From Pararge aegeria (taxonomy: Eukaryota; Arthropoda; Insecta; Lepidoptera; Nymphalidae): a DNA stretch of 64,000 nucleotides. A program made the translations under genes and the position numbers. The notes beneath the pieces were generated by a model. The model was not told where the DNA came from. It saw only the letters and a list, made by a program, of their open reading frames with translations, and ran no database searches. Positions 50,101 through 61,450 of this stretch are shown here, one piece after another. The number at the start of each line of letters is the position of its first letter. The first letter of the stretch is position 1. The stretch spans positions 10,540,001 through 10,604,000 of the forward strand of contig NC_053187.1 of the NCBI RefSeq assembly GCF_905163445.1, written 5' to 3'.

Positions 50101-53100
50101 CAAGTGTTGATTTGTAAACTGTAAAGTCAATACATGTATTACTGGAACCTGCTTTCGCCCAACGGCGTGACGAGGTGAATTTCGCAATCCCCGTACCTAT
50201 TGTATCTGCTGCCGAGATAAGTTATCTTACGACATCGCGAAGCTCTTCTCCGTCTGACATCATTTGGGCTCATTATTTCTTACAGCAATCGTACATAATT
50301 TCAATATTTTGTATTGATTAAAAGTACGATAGTGTTATCACTCGTTTCATTTCTCATCTAAAATTTCAAATCCAGAAGTCAAAGTTCTAAAGTAATTAAT
50401 GTATTATTGTAAAGACAAAACGCGAGCGGTCGGTTTTTTTTATTTATAATTGTCGTATAGCTCCTCTACGAAAATTCTATTTATTTATTATTTTTATTAG
50501 TCCTAGCGTTGCCAACGTTTTTCGTCCGCGTTTATTACCGTTTTTTACAGATCCCGTGAGAACAGTTTGTTTTCCTGGAATAAAAATAGCTTATACTACT
50601 TTCCGTCCTTTTCCCTTTTCCTTTTCCTGCACGCATGTCATAAAAAAGTTGATTAAAAGTTGAAATGGATATTAAAATATTATAACACATGACCTATTCA
50701 TAAACTTAGTTGTATTTAACTATTATAAATAGATTAATATAAATAAAATACCAATTGCTTCACCGGTGAAGTAAAACACCGTGAGGAAACCTGCATGCTT
50801 GCCTACACAATGTTCTCAAAGGAGTGTGGACCACCTATCCGCATTTGGCCAGTGTGGTGCACTACGACCTGAACCCCTTCTCATTGTGAGAGAAACCCTA
50901 GCTCTGTAGTAGGCCGGTAATGGGTCGATGTGATGATGATGAAATTAAAATAAAGTTAAGTCATGTAAATATAAATTAAACAATAATATTTGGTGTTTCC
51001 AGGTGGTGCTATCAGCTGCTCTGGCGCTTACAGCCGCTATTCCTCAAAGAAGACTCTCCTTTATTCAGGAAGGAGGGGACCAGCAGGCGGCTGAGCAGAA
51101 CTACAACAACAACCAACAAGGCGAATCAATCAAGGACTTCAGACCCAGAACTACAATTGATACAACTACTGTTATACCCATCATTAGTTTCGACAAAGAA
51201 CAAGGCACCGATGGCAGCTACAAAACTTCGTAAGTACTATTGTAGTATAGTACATGCATCATATAGTATATGCATCGATAGTCTAGTTTAGTCTAGTGCA
51301 TCTTCAACGTCAATGGATGAAGATCTGGTTTCGAAATATTGTTGGGTATTGAGTTTTTATATGATATAGAATTCGGAGTTAGGAAATTACCAGTGGTAAC
51401 CCACGTGTCTCGCAGAGCACACTTAGCCGTCAGTTCCTTTCACTGACTTGTAATAATAATCGTTAAAGCCAACCAACATGTGTTGAAGCAGCGTATTGAA
51501 TACATATGAAAGGCTAAACCCGGATCTCCTATGAGAGGGCTGGCCTGTGCACAGACATGACATGACATATTAATTTCATGTCATGTCTGTGCACAGGACA
51601 ACCTATTGAAGTTGTCCTGTCCCTCCGTGGCGGAGTGGGTCTTATAAGCGAAAGTTTGACCCCCGGCAGAGGTCATTTAGGCATTTATAATTTCTGAATT
51701 TTCTCTGGCCTGGGAGGCTTGGGCTGTGGCTGGCTACCTGCCCCACCGACAAAGACGTGCTGCCAAGAGATTAAGCGTTCCGTTATGGGTTTAATATAAC
51801 TTCCACTAACCATCAGCTAAGATTGCAGCCGTAGCCCCTGGTTTCAATCTTAGCTAGAGAAATTAAAAATGAAAGTAAGCAAAAGGTCCCTCATTCACTA
51901 AGACAATAAATCGTACCGTCGTAACATATTATTAGTGTCTTCTCTACATCCCCAGTCCCCACTATGTGAAATGCACGTGTGACACAATGGCTATTTTGTT
52001 CTAGGAAAAAAACATTTTATATATGATTATTTAGAACTACATAAACTGTGCAAGTTATTAATTTCAACAAAAGTTTCTAGAAATATCAAATAGCTGTAGA
52101 ACAAAATTACTCAAAACATTGAATTGGTGATTACAGATATGAAACCGGTAACAACATCTTTGCTCAAGAAGAAGGTTACCTTAAGACTGTCGGTCAGGAC
52201 GAAGACGCCGTCCCAGCTCTTGTTCAGCAAGGATCTTACTCTTACACCGCTCCTGATGGCCAGGTCATCACCGTAGAGTACACCGCCGACGAATTCGGAT
52301 TCCAAGTTAAGGGCGACCATATCCCCACACCACCACCAGTATCACCCGAAATCCAGAAAGGGCTTGACCTTATCTATGCTGGAATCAGAGCCAACCAGGT
52401 AAATTATATCACAATATTTAATACAATAATTACAAAATTTAATCACCCGTAAATCGAAAGCAAAGAAAGCTCAATAAAAAATTAAGTCAACTCGTAGACA
52501 TGAGAGAGTAAAATTATAAAAGTACACATATGTCCTTGTAATGAAACAAGACATGAAAATTAGTAAGATGACATAGTCGATTCGGTTGTTCATAACATAG
52601 CACTCACCTTAAAAATGGTGCTTTTGTTTCAGCTACCATTTTTGGACACCAGTAAAAACAAAATCTTGAATTTTTATACATTAAGTAACTAACGAGTAAT
52701 ATACTTGAAAGTTAAGTTATGTCTAGTTACTGTGATTATTAAGTTATTACTTTTCTGTGTCTAGTAAATGTAAATGGAAATAGTATTTTAAATTCTATCT
52801 TATTGGTTTTTCATTGGATATTGACTTATAATTTAACCAAATAACCTAATTGACGGAAATCGGTACGTCATGCCTGTACTTCCCTTCAAACTTGACTAGG
52901 CTAAGGTAAAAACAAGCGTGGCGTACTGCAATCATCTTTGGAACCTCTTACCCGAATACCAACCTAAAATATTGTACTCGATAGATCGCCGATCGAAATA
53001 ATAAAAACATACATATTCAAATTTAATCGTACACCATAATGAGCTTCATGGTTGAATACAACACTTTAAATCAGTAACGATAAACAAAATGGATACTATC

Positions 53101-53252
53101 AAACACATTTAATGTTATACGTTATTGTAATTGTTATTTTATTTGAATTCCAGGAACGCAATGCCCTCGAACTTAAGAACAACCCTGAAGCCGCCAGGTC
53201 ACAAGACGAGAAAGCAGCTCTTGACTACAAAGGTTTTTACCGCCAAAATTAG
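47117..53252 (+). CDS. CPR gene 4: RR-1 endocuticle structural glycoprotein-like
   Basis: Secreted chitin-binding protein of 199 aa. Exons: 47117-47128, 51003-51229, 52137-52398 and 53154-53252, with intron phases 0, 2 and 0. The first intron follows MKVL, the common place in CPR genes. Signal peptide 1-16 (MKVLVVLSAALALTAA). Then a Gln/Asn-rich linker (NYNNNQQGE), TTTVIPIISF, and the RR-1 core from YKTSYETGNN (77 on): QEEGYLKTVG, QGSYSYTAPDG at 111-121, VEYTADEFGF and GDHIPTPPP at 139-147. The tail (148-199) is helical-looking and charged, ending YKGFYRQN. The TVIPI stretch before the core is shared with gene 3, which suggests close paralogy. Codons in the RR exon favour C-ending forms (gac, gcc, acc, ttc) far more than in genes 1-3, fitting high expression. 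Introns carry Helitron-like and SINE insertions. Confidence 0.95.
49805..49935 (-). repeat. family B fragment in intron 1 of CPR gene 4
   Basis: The minus strand shows the usual start (acttactaatattataaatg read from the right) and the 'aaacggtaataaacgcgggc' end. It shares its right end with the next copy at 50515. Confidence 0.5.
50515..50615 (-). repeat. family B fragment
   Basis: 'cgtccgcgtttattaccgtt' is almost identical to 49808 on. It is followed by 'cccgtgagaacagtttgttt', the reverse of the family's 'ttttatcccg' region. Intronic in CPR gene 4. Confidence 0.5.
50755..50945 (+). mobile_element. SINE family D fragment 60 bp before exon 2 of gene 4
   Basis: 'caccgtgaggaaacctgcat', 'ccagtgtggtgcactacgac', 'gtaggccggtaatgggtcga' and a (GAT)n end near 50940. 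It lies just upstream of the acceptor at 51001-51002. Confidence 0.75.
51544..51597. repeat. perfect inverted repeat, 22-bp arms, 10-nt loop
   Basis: The left arm 51544-51565 begins CCTGTGCACAGACATG and is exactly complementary to 51576-51597. The loop is AT-rich. It lies in intron 2 of CPR gene 4, directly in front of a SINE F copy, as the hairpin at 21648 lies in another F copy. Confidence 0.9.
51598..51800 (+). mobile_element. SINE family F fragment
   Basis: 'ccaccgacaaagacgtgctg' and 'gagattaagcgttccgttat' match 44105-44385. The head is diverged ('ctccgtggcggagtgggtct'). Intronic in CPR gene 4. Confidence 0.65.
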
Positions 53253-53830
53253 ATCAATGTGAACACTATCAGTGAAATCAGTGACTTTATATTTTTTTAC
53301 CGATCGATAATAGTGTCACAAAATAATGTGAGTAGTAACCCAGTGCTCTGTGAGCATAATCAAAGTCAGTTTAGACATAATATTTTAGTATAGAATGAAA
53401 AAACATCGCGCATCTTTTGACCGGACTAGTTACTCGTAAATGTGTTTGGAGATGTAACGCTTTCAATTTACTAATAGTAACGCTTACAACAATATTCTAG
53501 CGTGTTTTCGTAATGTTGCCATTTATTCAAATATTAAGATTTTTTTTGTTAGTTATTCTGACAGATGAAAAGCATAAAGTTAATCTTTTAAAGATTTAAT
53601 TAAGTATCATTGGTTAACATATTAATACCAAGACAACAAACATTCTATTGTATTAATTAGTTTTGTAATACTTACTGTCAAATACTCATTCTCTGTGCAT
53701 TAAGCTTGTGGACTTGTTGGTTTTTCTTAAAATGTGATAATGAATAGCAAAAACCAGTAGTTTTACTGTATGTTTGTAAACTTTATACTTTTGTACATAT
53801 CTTTATGTAACTTATCATTAATTTCTATAA

Positions 53831-53836
53831 AATAAA
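53831..53836 (+). terminator. poly(A) signal of CPR gene 4
   Basis: AATAAA, 579 nt after the stop codon, is the first clear canonical signal. It implies a long AT-rich 3' UTR. Confidence 0.55.
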
Positions 53837-53952
53837 ATGTTAAAGATTGTGTGGATTGTTATTACTTCCTACGGATTTTTTTGTAATTGTAGGTAATAAT
53901 TAATACTTCAATTATATTCTACATAATTTTTAAATATTATCTATATCTATAC

Positions 53953-54989
53953 TCTATACTAATATATAAATCTATAGAGTTTTTTACGGTTGTTCCGTTA
54001 AAACTATTAAAGTAAACATCCGATTGAATTGAAATTATGCATCCATGAAGAGGATACATTGACTTAATGGATAGGCTAACTTATCTATAAGTGTTAAATC
54101 TCCGAAGTGTATAGCAGGGGCGTTAATGATTAGAAAAAATCATAAAAAACTTAATTTTGTATTTGAACTCTTTTTGATAACAGAATTTTTTTGGGCTATG
54201 TTACGAGCAAACAATAATGTATTGAATGAAGTTTAAATAACAAAATCTTTTTTATTCGAAAAATCGAAATTCAAAATTACGGGGGTTGCTAATGAAAAAA
54301 AAATTAAATTTTATACTAAAATTCCCACAGACTTAAAATTTAATAAAAGTTTCATGTTTGTTAAATTAAGGTCACTAACTATCAGATTTCGAAAAATTTT
54401 AGCCCTAGAGGAGATTGTGGGGGCGTTAAAATCATTTATATAATTATAATTGTTGATAACAAACATCCTAAAGGTTTTTTTATAGTAATAAATGATGGAT
54501 CTAGCTGTGGTAACCTAATGGCTAATAACTTGTTACATAAACAGAGGAACACTTTGAATGCCATGCAAGGAACACATCCTATGAAATTACACCCTTCGGA
54601 CTGGAACGCAGCTTAGCAGCTTAAATAGGCATGGGGGTAGTAGGGACTTCCCTGGACAAGCTTGGCCACAAAATGCTTTAATAGGTACTACTACTAAAAC
54701 TTTAAGTGCGTAAGAGTCTATGTAAGATTTGCAGTCAATGATTGCAACTATCTATAATTTCCAAATAATACTGGTTGCCTCTGGAAGTAGGAGTGTTAAT
54801 CTTTAGTGCTAAAACACATATCTATAGATAAAAAAATGTTGGTTTGTGTACGCTTCAAAAACTCAAAAAGTTCTGCAATGATCGGGCTGAAATTTTAGCA
54901 TGATATATAATACGCATCAAGTTTTTATCTATTTTTCTCAACCATTCAATGACAATGTGCCAAAGCGAAGCGTGGCAGGGTACAACTAG
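53953..54989 (+). mobile_element. non-autonomous Helitron candidate
   Basis: The left end reads 'actctatactaatatataaa' and the right end is a small hairpin (TGCCA at 54958-54962 pairing with TGGCA at 54973-54977), then CTAG at 54986-54989 followed by T. A 5' TC, a subterminal hairpin and a CTAG end inserted between A and T are the hallmarks of Helitrons. There is no Rep/helicase coding. The exact 5' base is uncertain because 'tctatact' is repeated. Confidence 0.55.
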
Positions 54990-55332
54990 TCGTCTATAGT
55001 TTTCTCAGCGCACGCAAAATAATGAATTTAACAGGCAAATATTGCCGCTTTGGATTACAATAATGCATTTTTCTTAAGGATTTCTATTTTTTTTATTTTT
55101 ATTTTATAGCCTATGTTACTACCTGATAATTGTATTTTCTATTGGCATAGAGTTTTCAGAACCTATCCAGTACATACAAACAAAAAAATCTTTCTCCATT
55201 ATAATATTAGTAGGTGGAGTAGTTCATTCAAAGATTTTAAAGAGTATTAGGTATTACAGCTACTTTTTTCTATGATATAGCTGGACCGCGTGCGGTTAAC
55301 AATCCTTCATTATTTGATCTGGGTATAACTAA

Positions 55333-55545
55333 GTTTTGAAGCGGTGATAGCGCATCAGGTAGGATCTCGACTTTACTTTCGGGGGCCGAGTTCGAATCCC
55401 AGCTAAATTTTCTAATTTATCAAACTTCAACGGTGAAGGAAAACATCGTGAGGAAACCTGCATGACTGAGAGTTCTACATAATATTCTCAAGCGTGGTGG
55501 ACTATGGCCTTAACCCCTTCCAACTGTGGGTTCATGTGATGAAAA
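55333..55545 (+). mobile_element. SINE family D, with tRNA-like head
   Basis: Head 'gcggtgatagcgcatcaggt' with B-box 'gagttcgaatcccagc', then 'acatcgtgaggaaacctgca' and 'caagcgtggtggactatggc'. It is well preserved apart from the 3' end. Confidence 0.78.
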
Positions 55546-56180
55546 CTAATATATTTACAGAAATCGATGAATAGTAGTAAAAAGTTTCGTCCCATCACTG
55601 TAGTTAACCTATTATCAGACTCGAAAACATGTTGATATTACTTTGATTTTCGACTGTGTCAATTTATTTACATACAGATCCCAGATTTCTTATTTTTGTT
55701 ATAAATTTAAATTTTCTGAGGTAAATCCATCTGTTTGTTTAATTTTAACCAATGATCAGCTCAACCGCTGCAGCGATATTGATGCACTTTTGCTAATATA
55801 GAGCTCAAAGCTCATATGAAGATTTCTAGTACTCCAGCATAATACAATAAACATAAAATTTTACTTGGCTGATTTGAGATGACTTTTTACACCTGTAAAG
55901 AACCAGGATAACGTTTCCTTGGAATTTAAAAAAAAAAACTTTGTAACTTAAGAAAGGCTGCATACCTACATTGATCATGGTAACGCCACGTTACCTTGCC
56001 ATGTTATCACGTTCCCGCGTGGCTTCTAAAACCCGCTATCGCTATCGCAGGCAATAGGTGTTTTAGATTAACAATTGAATTCTAGTCGACGGCAATGACA
56101 CGCGCGGGTTCATTTTAAATTAAGAGGGAAAGAATAACGAGAAAAAGTAACCCAGCATTCTAAAAAATCTCGGCAGTTAG
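55546..56180. other. gene-free stretch
   Basis: AT-rich, with a GC-richer short block near 55980-56060. No gene or recognised repeat. Confidence 0.4.
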
Positions 56181-56500
56181 GTTTTTTTTTATATCCTAGA
56201 TAGCTATCGCTTGACAACTATCATGCCCGATGTAAAGCAATGATGCGTTCTCAGTTGGGGCACCCTAGAAAATGCCATTCACTGTTGCATTGAAGTTGTA
56301 TGAATCAGGAAACATCGAAGCTGGAAGAGCGTTCTAAACTTTAGCGGTCCGTATAAGAAACGTACATGAAAAGCGCTTCGTGCGTGTTGCCTGTATATCA
56401 ACCACATAAGGATGCCACCGTTCACGGCATCACGCTGTTCTGAGGAAGAATGGTGGCGGAGGAACAAGATTATGAAGCACACTCGCCAAAGTATATATTG
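56180..56500 (-). mobile_element. LINE 3' end fragment, separate family
   Basis: On the minus strand a broken frame resembles the C-terminal end of a non-LTR retrotransposon ORF (an 'aacgctcttccagcttcgat' segment, then a short Leu/Phe-rich end 'WHFLGCPN' and stop). The region also resembles common lepidopteran repeats recalled from memory. Confidence 0.45.
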
Positions 56501-57927
56501 TAAAAAACCGCCAGGCAGGCAACATTACGTCGTTACTGCAAGCAAGTTTAAGTAAGGTTTCTATTTCTTTTTTTTCATGTTTTTAGTTTCACAACAGGGC
56601 ACGGTTCTCCTCCCGATTCCTGTAGTGGGTTTATATGATGATGATATGATTATAGGAGCTGAGCTTAACCCATCTTTTTAGTGGCTTGTTGCAACGTTGC
56701 TTACGCAGCGGTATCTACTTAAACGGGGTGCTGGTATTGGTCCACAGATCTCTCGAATAATTGTTGTTATTTGTGATAGGGAATTTAAAGTATAATAGGT
56801 AAGGTGAATCTGGATTAGGCGCAGGGGACGGTCATGTGCGATCAGATATATTAACATGATTGAAGGTTTCAAATAGTGGAGGGTAGAAGCTCTACGAGTA
56901 GGAATACATATATTATTCGAAGATATCGTTAATATCGTGAAGCTGAAAAGTTTATTAGTTTGTTTGTATTGTAACTATTGAAAAAATTATTTGCATTAGA
57001 TTTATTAAAACGTCGGTGATTATGTAGCAGTAGGTACTCTGCGTCCTGTAGTATACGTGGGTGAAACCGCAAGGCACAGCTAGTAAATAATAATTTTACA
57101 AACTACTTGAAGTAAATATGAAAGCCTTCTTAGACTTTTCGCGTCTTATCTCATATAAATTATACTAGAAAATGGTAGACATAATAATCCTGTATTTATA
57201 TAGAGAGCGCTTTGTAACCCTCGTAGTTTTTCAAGTTACTGAATATAGTTATCACCTTTTCCTCACAATAATGCAGAAAAATATCTATGAACGCTTTACA
57301 TTATAGCCTGTAATAGACATATATACATATACGACATATATAAATACAACGAACAATAAAGATTACGGAAAACTACAAATTAAAAAAGAAATTATTTAGA
57401 AAATAAACTTTAATCAAGTATAATGTTCAATGGTACCTGGGCAATATTTATAACATTTATTTATATTACGTTATATATTTCAATATAACAACGTTTGTTA
57501 GGTTAGGTTTATAGAGATAAAAGTTATTATATTATATTCGGTTAACCTCATAAATCTATTTTATTTATCAGTTGTATGAATGTTATTAGTGTCATTAAAT
57601 ACCACATTCCTTACAGGATTTCCAGAGGACCTTTACATACATTTAAATAAATTATTATAATTTTATAATATGTTTCTGGCATTTATGGACTTGACGTCCG
57701 AAACACTAAAATGTTGCAAGTTATACATTCAACGTTTAATCTTTAATTATGGGTATGCATTGAGTGGTTAGCTAATTAATCTGTCTTCACATATCCAATT
57801 CTAGCTAACATAAACCTATAAACTTACTCGTTTTTTCAAAATATTACACTAAAATAACAGAACTGAGGAGCAAGTTCTTTTTAAACTTTTTGGCGAGGTT
57901 TTTCCAAATATTTTTTGTGAAAGGCCC
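56501..57927. other. gene-free stretch
   Basis: No gene. A Helitron-like right end ('gtgggtgaaaccgcaaggca', then CAGCTAGT) lies at about 57059-57081. The rest is AT-rich. Confidence 0.45.
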
Positions 57928-57992
57928 AAAAATAGCGGTGTTCTTGCGAAAGTTTATGACTTTTTATGTTTATGAAAAACACCGCTATTTTT
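57928..57992. repeat. inverted repeat, 15-bp arms, 35-nt loop
   Basis: AAAAATAGCGGTGTT at 57928-57942 is exactly complementary to 57978-57992. The region is open on both strands for about 60 codons, which the palindrome partly explains. Confidence 0.85.
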
Positions 57993-58057
57993 TCATCGGC
58001 AGATGTCGCGCGATGTGTTTTTGCCAAGGCAAAAATGCTTATAGAATCCACACCTCC

Positions 58058-58215
58058 ATACAAATATTATAAATGCGAGACTGTGTCAGTATGTTTGTTA
58101 CCTAAGTTCGGTGCAACCAGTGACGAAAATTGGCAAATATAGCTTGCATATTGGAGCAAATGGATATTTTGCATTTACAATATTAGTATAAGTATTATTA
58201 AATCGAGTAAGGATA
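58058..58215 (+). repeat. family B fragment
   Basis: 'aatattataaatgcgagact', 'tttgttacctaagttcggtg' and 'atattttgcatttacaatat' show the start of a family B copy. The right end is lost. Confidence 0.5.
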
Positions 58216-59212
58216 TTTTTTTATTTGTAAAGTTCCTATAATATTTTAAAGTTCCTATAATATAAAATGAGTTTTCACACTCCTGTGGTTCAATTTTTAT
58301 GGTTCCTTTTTGTTCCGGTCTATCATTTTCTGTTTCAAATACGCGTCGCGTCATCGCTGTAAGATCTTCGTAAGATAGATTCGTAGTTATGAAAGAAAAA
58401 AAAAATCAAACGAAACGTCATCATTAGAAAAGCTATCTTACGAAGACTAGCCATATTAGTACATAGCTTAAAAGTGTAAAGTAAAAAAAAAAAGGAAAAA
58501 AAACATCCAAATATCAGATTTAAACGATTTAACTGGTAAGAAAAACATTTACATCTTCTACAAAATTATAACGTCAGTGCCATAAAATGACAAAATAAAC
58601 CTTTACAATTTATCTTGTACACGATGTGTTCTTCCTTAATATATCAGATTTTTTAGAGATAGAAATAAGTAGTACATATTGTAAAGGTAGCGATGCAACT
58701 TCTTTCAACGTACAAAAAGAATAGACTGTGTACGAATAACATTGTTAATGTTATTGGGGGCCCCGAGTTTGGAAGTTTGAAAGAAAATTTGGTATTCATC
58801 AGCTTCCATTACTAACAAAAAAAAACAATAAAGGAACAAGGAACACAAATCAAGGAAGGGAAATATATTAAATAGATATATTTACTGGGTTATAAAAAGT
58901 GTGCAAAGAAGTCTTCCTACTACAATATACAATCTGCTGTTAGCGACCGAGTCAAATTTGAGATTAATAGTAATTATTTTTTGCTATTTCTACAGTCTCA
59001 CATATAAATTTCATATCTATAAGTTTAATGTTTTAAGCACTGACCTAAGTGGTTTTAAGTATTTGATTTGGTCAATAATACTTCGCTTTATTAGTACTTC
59101 ATTTTTAGTTACAATTAAGTGTTGGTAAGTGGACAGTGGACATAAACAGAGCAACCCTTAGCAGGGCATGCAACTTGGTGTAGGTGTTAAGTCTCATGCG
59201 CCTTAATTAAGT
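58216..59212. other. gene-free stretch
   Basis: A 22-bp tandem ('taaagttcctataatat' twice, 58228-58262) is present. No gene is supported, and a 75-codon open frame at 58901 has no recognisable feature. Confidence 0.4.
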
Positions 59213-59420
59213 AAAAGTCAAAGTTAAAGTCAAATATTTCTTTATTCAAATAGGCACAAAGATGGCACTTTTGATGCGTACATAAAACTGGCAAACACGC
59301 CAATTCATTACAACAATGCTGCTTTGCGGCAGAAATAAACATGGTTCCCCGGACGGCCTCTATCTCAAAAAGCTCTGCTACTAATAAAAGTTGAACTAGT
59401 AAAATAATAAATTGATAATC
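59213..59420 (-). mobile_element. LINE 3' tail related to family A
   Basis: It starts 'aaagtcaaagttaaagtcaa' and 'tttctttattcaaataggca', the reverse of a 'tgcctatttgaataaagaaa' LINE end. It continues with 'aatgctgctttgcggcagaa', also seen in degraded form near 19590. The orientation is minus. Confidence 0.6.
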
Positions 59421-59721
59421 TTATTAAAATAGTACAAGAAGATTACGATAATTTTTAACTGATCTTGACTTACGTGACTTGTTGTTACTTGTTAACATAG
59501 GTACCGCTCTAAAAACAAGTAATGTGAATTTAAGTGGTTATCACAAAAAAATACTCATTGCTTAAGGCGTCAATTATTAAATAAAGAATTTGCCTAGCAA
59601 TTCAGTCAAATATATTTAGGCATTATTTAATTAGCTCATCAATAACCGACTTATTATAAGTGCATAAATCACTATAATATATTGAACAAATGGGTAAATT
59701 TTGTGACATGACTTCTACATC

Positions 59722-59950
59722 TATACTAATATTATAAAGAGGGTGAAGTTCGCGCGTTTGTGAGCTTTTCGGGGGTAATGTCTGGATCTAATGAACCATT
59801 TTGAAAATTCTTTCACCGATAAAAAGCCACATTATTTGCTGAACGCTGCCTTAGCGATGAGAGGTATATGATTGAGTTCTTTAGAAAAGTTGTAGAACCT
59901 GATTGAGCCTACAAAAAAGTCAGCGGCAGCATATTTACAACTTTTATATT
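59722..59950 (+). repeat. family B element
   Basis: The start 'tctatactaatattataaag' is intact, followed by 'gagctttt', 'atgaaccattttgaaaattc' and 'gctgaacgctgccttagcga'. The right end is not clear. Confidence 0.55.
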
Positions 59951-59992
59951 TAAACAAAAAAATATATTGTTTTTAATTTAAAAACCACGGAC

Positions 59993-60325
59993 GGCAACGG
60001 AGAGAGCTATGCTAGGAGTCTACGTGATAAAATGAGGTGATCCGTAGAAGAACTTGACGTAACCACATAGCTTAGCGAGTCGGGAAGCTGAATTGGCCAT
60101 GGGCCGGGCACATAGCTTGGAGAATCGATGGACGTTGACGGTGTCTTAAGGTGCTGGAATGACGTCACCGTAAACGCAGCGTAGGTCGGCCCCAAACGAG
60201 GTTGACAGACCACATTAGGCGAGTCGCAGGGAGCCGCTAGTGGCAAGCGGCCTAAGACCATGGTTTGTGGAACTACCTACACAAGACCTATGCCCAGCAG
60301 TGGACGCCATTGATGATGATGATGC
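59993..60325 (+). mobile_element. RTE-like LINE 3' end
   Basis: 'ggagagagctatgctaggag', 'gccatgggccgggcacatag', 'gtaggtcggccccaaacgag' and 'tatgcccagcagtgg' match the copy at 42596. The ORF is broken and the end is (GAT)n at about 60312-60324. Confidence 0.72.
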
Positions 60326-61364
60326 CATAAAATCTTCAAGTCATGTTTATTGGCCATAGTAATCAAAATGTGTTATTACCAAAATAAGTGAACTTATCAT
60401 CTTAAGTATTTTAAACCAGAGACTTTCCCTACACTACTACATACATTTTGGACAAATGCTTAAAGAGATAATACGAGATAGGTCTGGAACCGCGTCCATG
60501 TAAGTACGCCTAATCTTCTGAGTGATATTAATTCTATTAGACCTTTTTTATATATTCAACATATCAATCTATTAAGAAATATTCTATGTTGGCTTAAATT
60601 GGGTTGGAATTCCTGTAGGACCGTTTAATATGTTAAAAAAAGTGATAAGATTACATCTAATACAGTATGTAGAGAAATTTGAACAATAAAATAAACATTA
60701 TTCAATCATAATCATTTCTTTCACACATTTTAAACCTGGTAATAGCCAAATTGGCATGCAAATACATTCATACATATGCAGTCAAAATAATAAAATAAAA
60801 AATACTCCTTTTGCAAGTCACGAAAATAATCATAGCACTCAGTACTAACTGAAACACGTTCATAATTTCATCACGAGTAAAAATGCTCAAAGCCAAATGA
60901 ACTGCTGTTAAAAATTGAATTTTTTGTCTATTATTTATAGTCTATTTATCGGCTTTAGACTTTTTAACATCACGCTACGACCAACAGTTACCACGTCCAT
61001 GCTACTTAATATGAAATGCAAAAACTGCAGAATATATCCTTTTCGAGATTATCTGATGCGTGTGCTAAAAATATATAAAGATTGGAAGGACCAGGTATTC
61101 AGATATTCCTTTCAATACCAACAATGTTCAGGATGGCACTTAGATCTTTCATTAATTAACAGTATTATTGAAGCTAAATACCTAGTTTCTCATATTAAAG
61201 TATTAATTTTATAAAAGACATCATTAAAGCCCACCAACCTGCTTTAGAGCAGTGTTGTGGGTCTGTACTCTATAAACCTGACTTCCCAAGGGGTGAAATA
61301 AAACAACTAGACTGACTCTAATACTGTATATTAGGCTTCTCTATAATTCATATTACTTATTACC
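60326..61364. other. gene-free stretch
   Basis: A 99-codon open frame (60915-61214) shows no signal peptide, domain or splice context and is not called. A family E-like segment lies at 61225-61310. Otherwise AT-rich. Confidence 0.45.
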
Positions 61365-61450
61365 TTCAAATGACTCTACTACCAGTTCGGAATGCTGTCT
61401 TCGGCAGAGAAGACCACTGGCAAGAAACTCTACCGTTGCTCTTTTATTCA
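61365..61450 (-). mobile_element. LINE tail family A, copy 6 (short)
   Basis: The minus strand carries the family A middle segment ('agagcaac', 'gagtttcttgccag', 'ctggtagtagagtca') and nothing else recognisable. Confidence 0.65.

Noticed and set aside
60915..61214. 99-codon open frame with a hydrophobic beginning
   Set aside because: No acceptable signal cleavage, no domain, no promoter and no splice context. AT-rich chance frame is the simpler reading.
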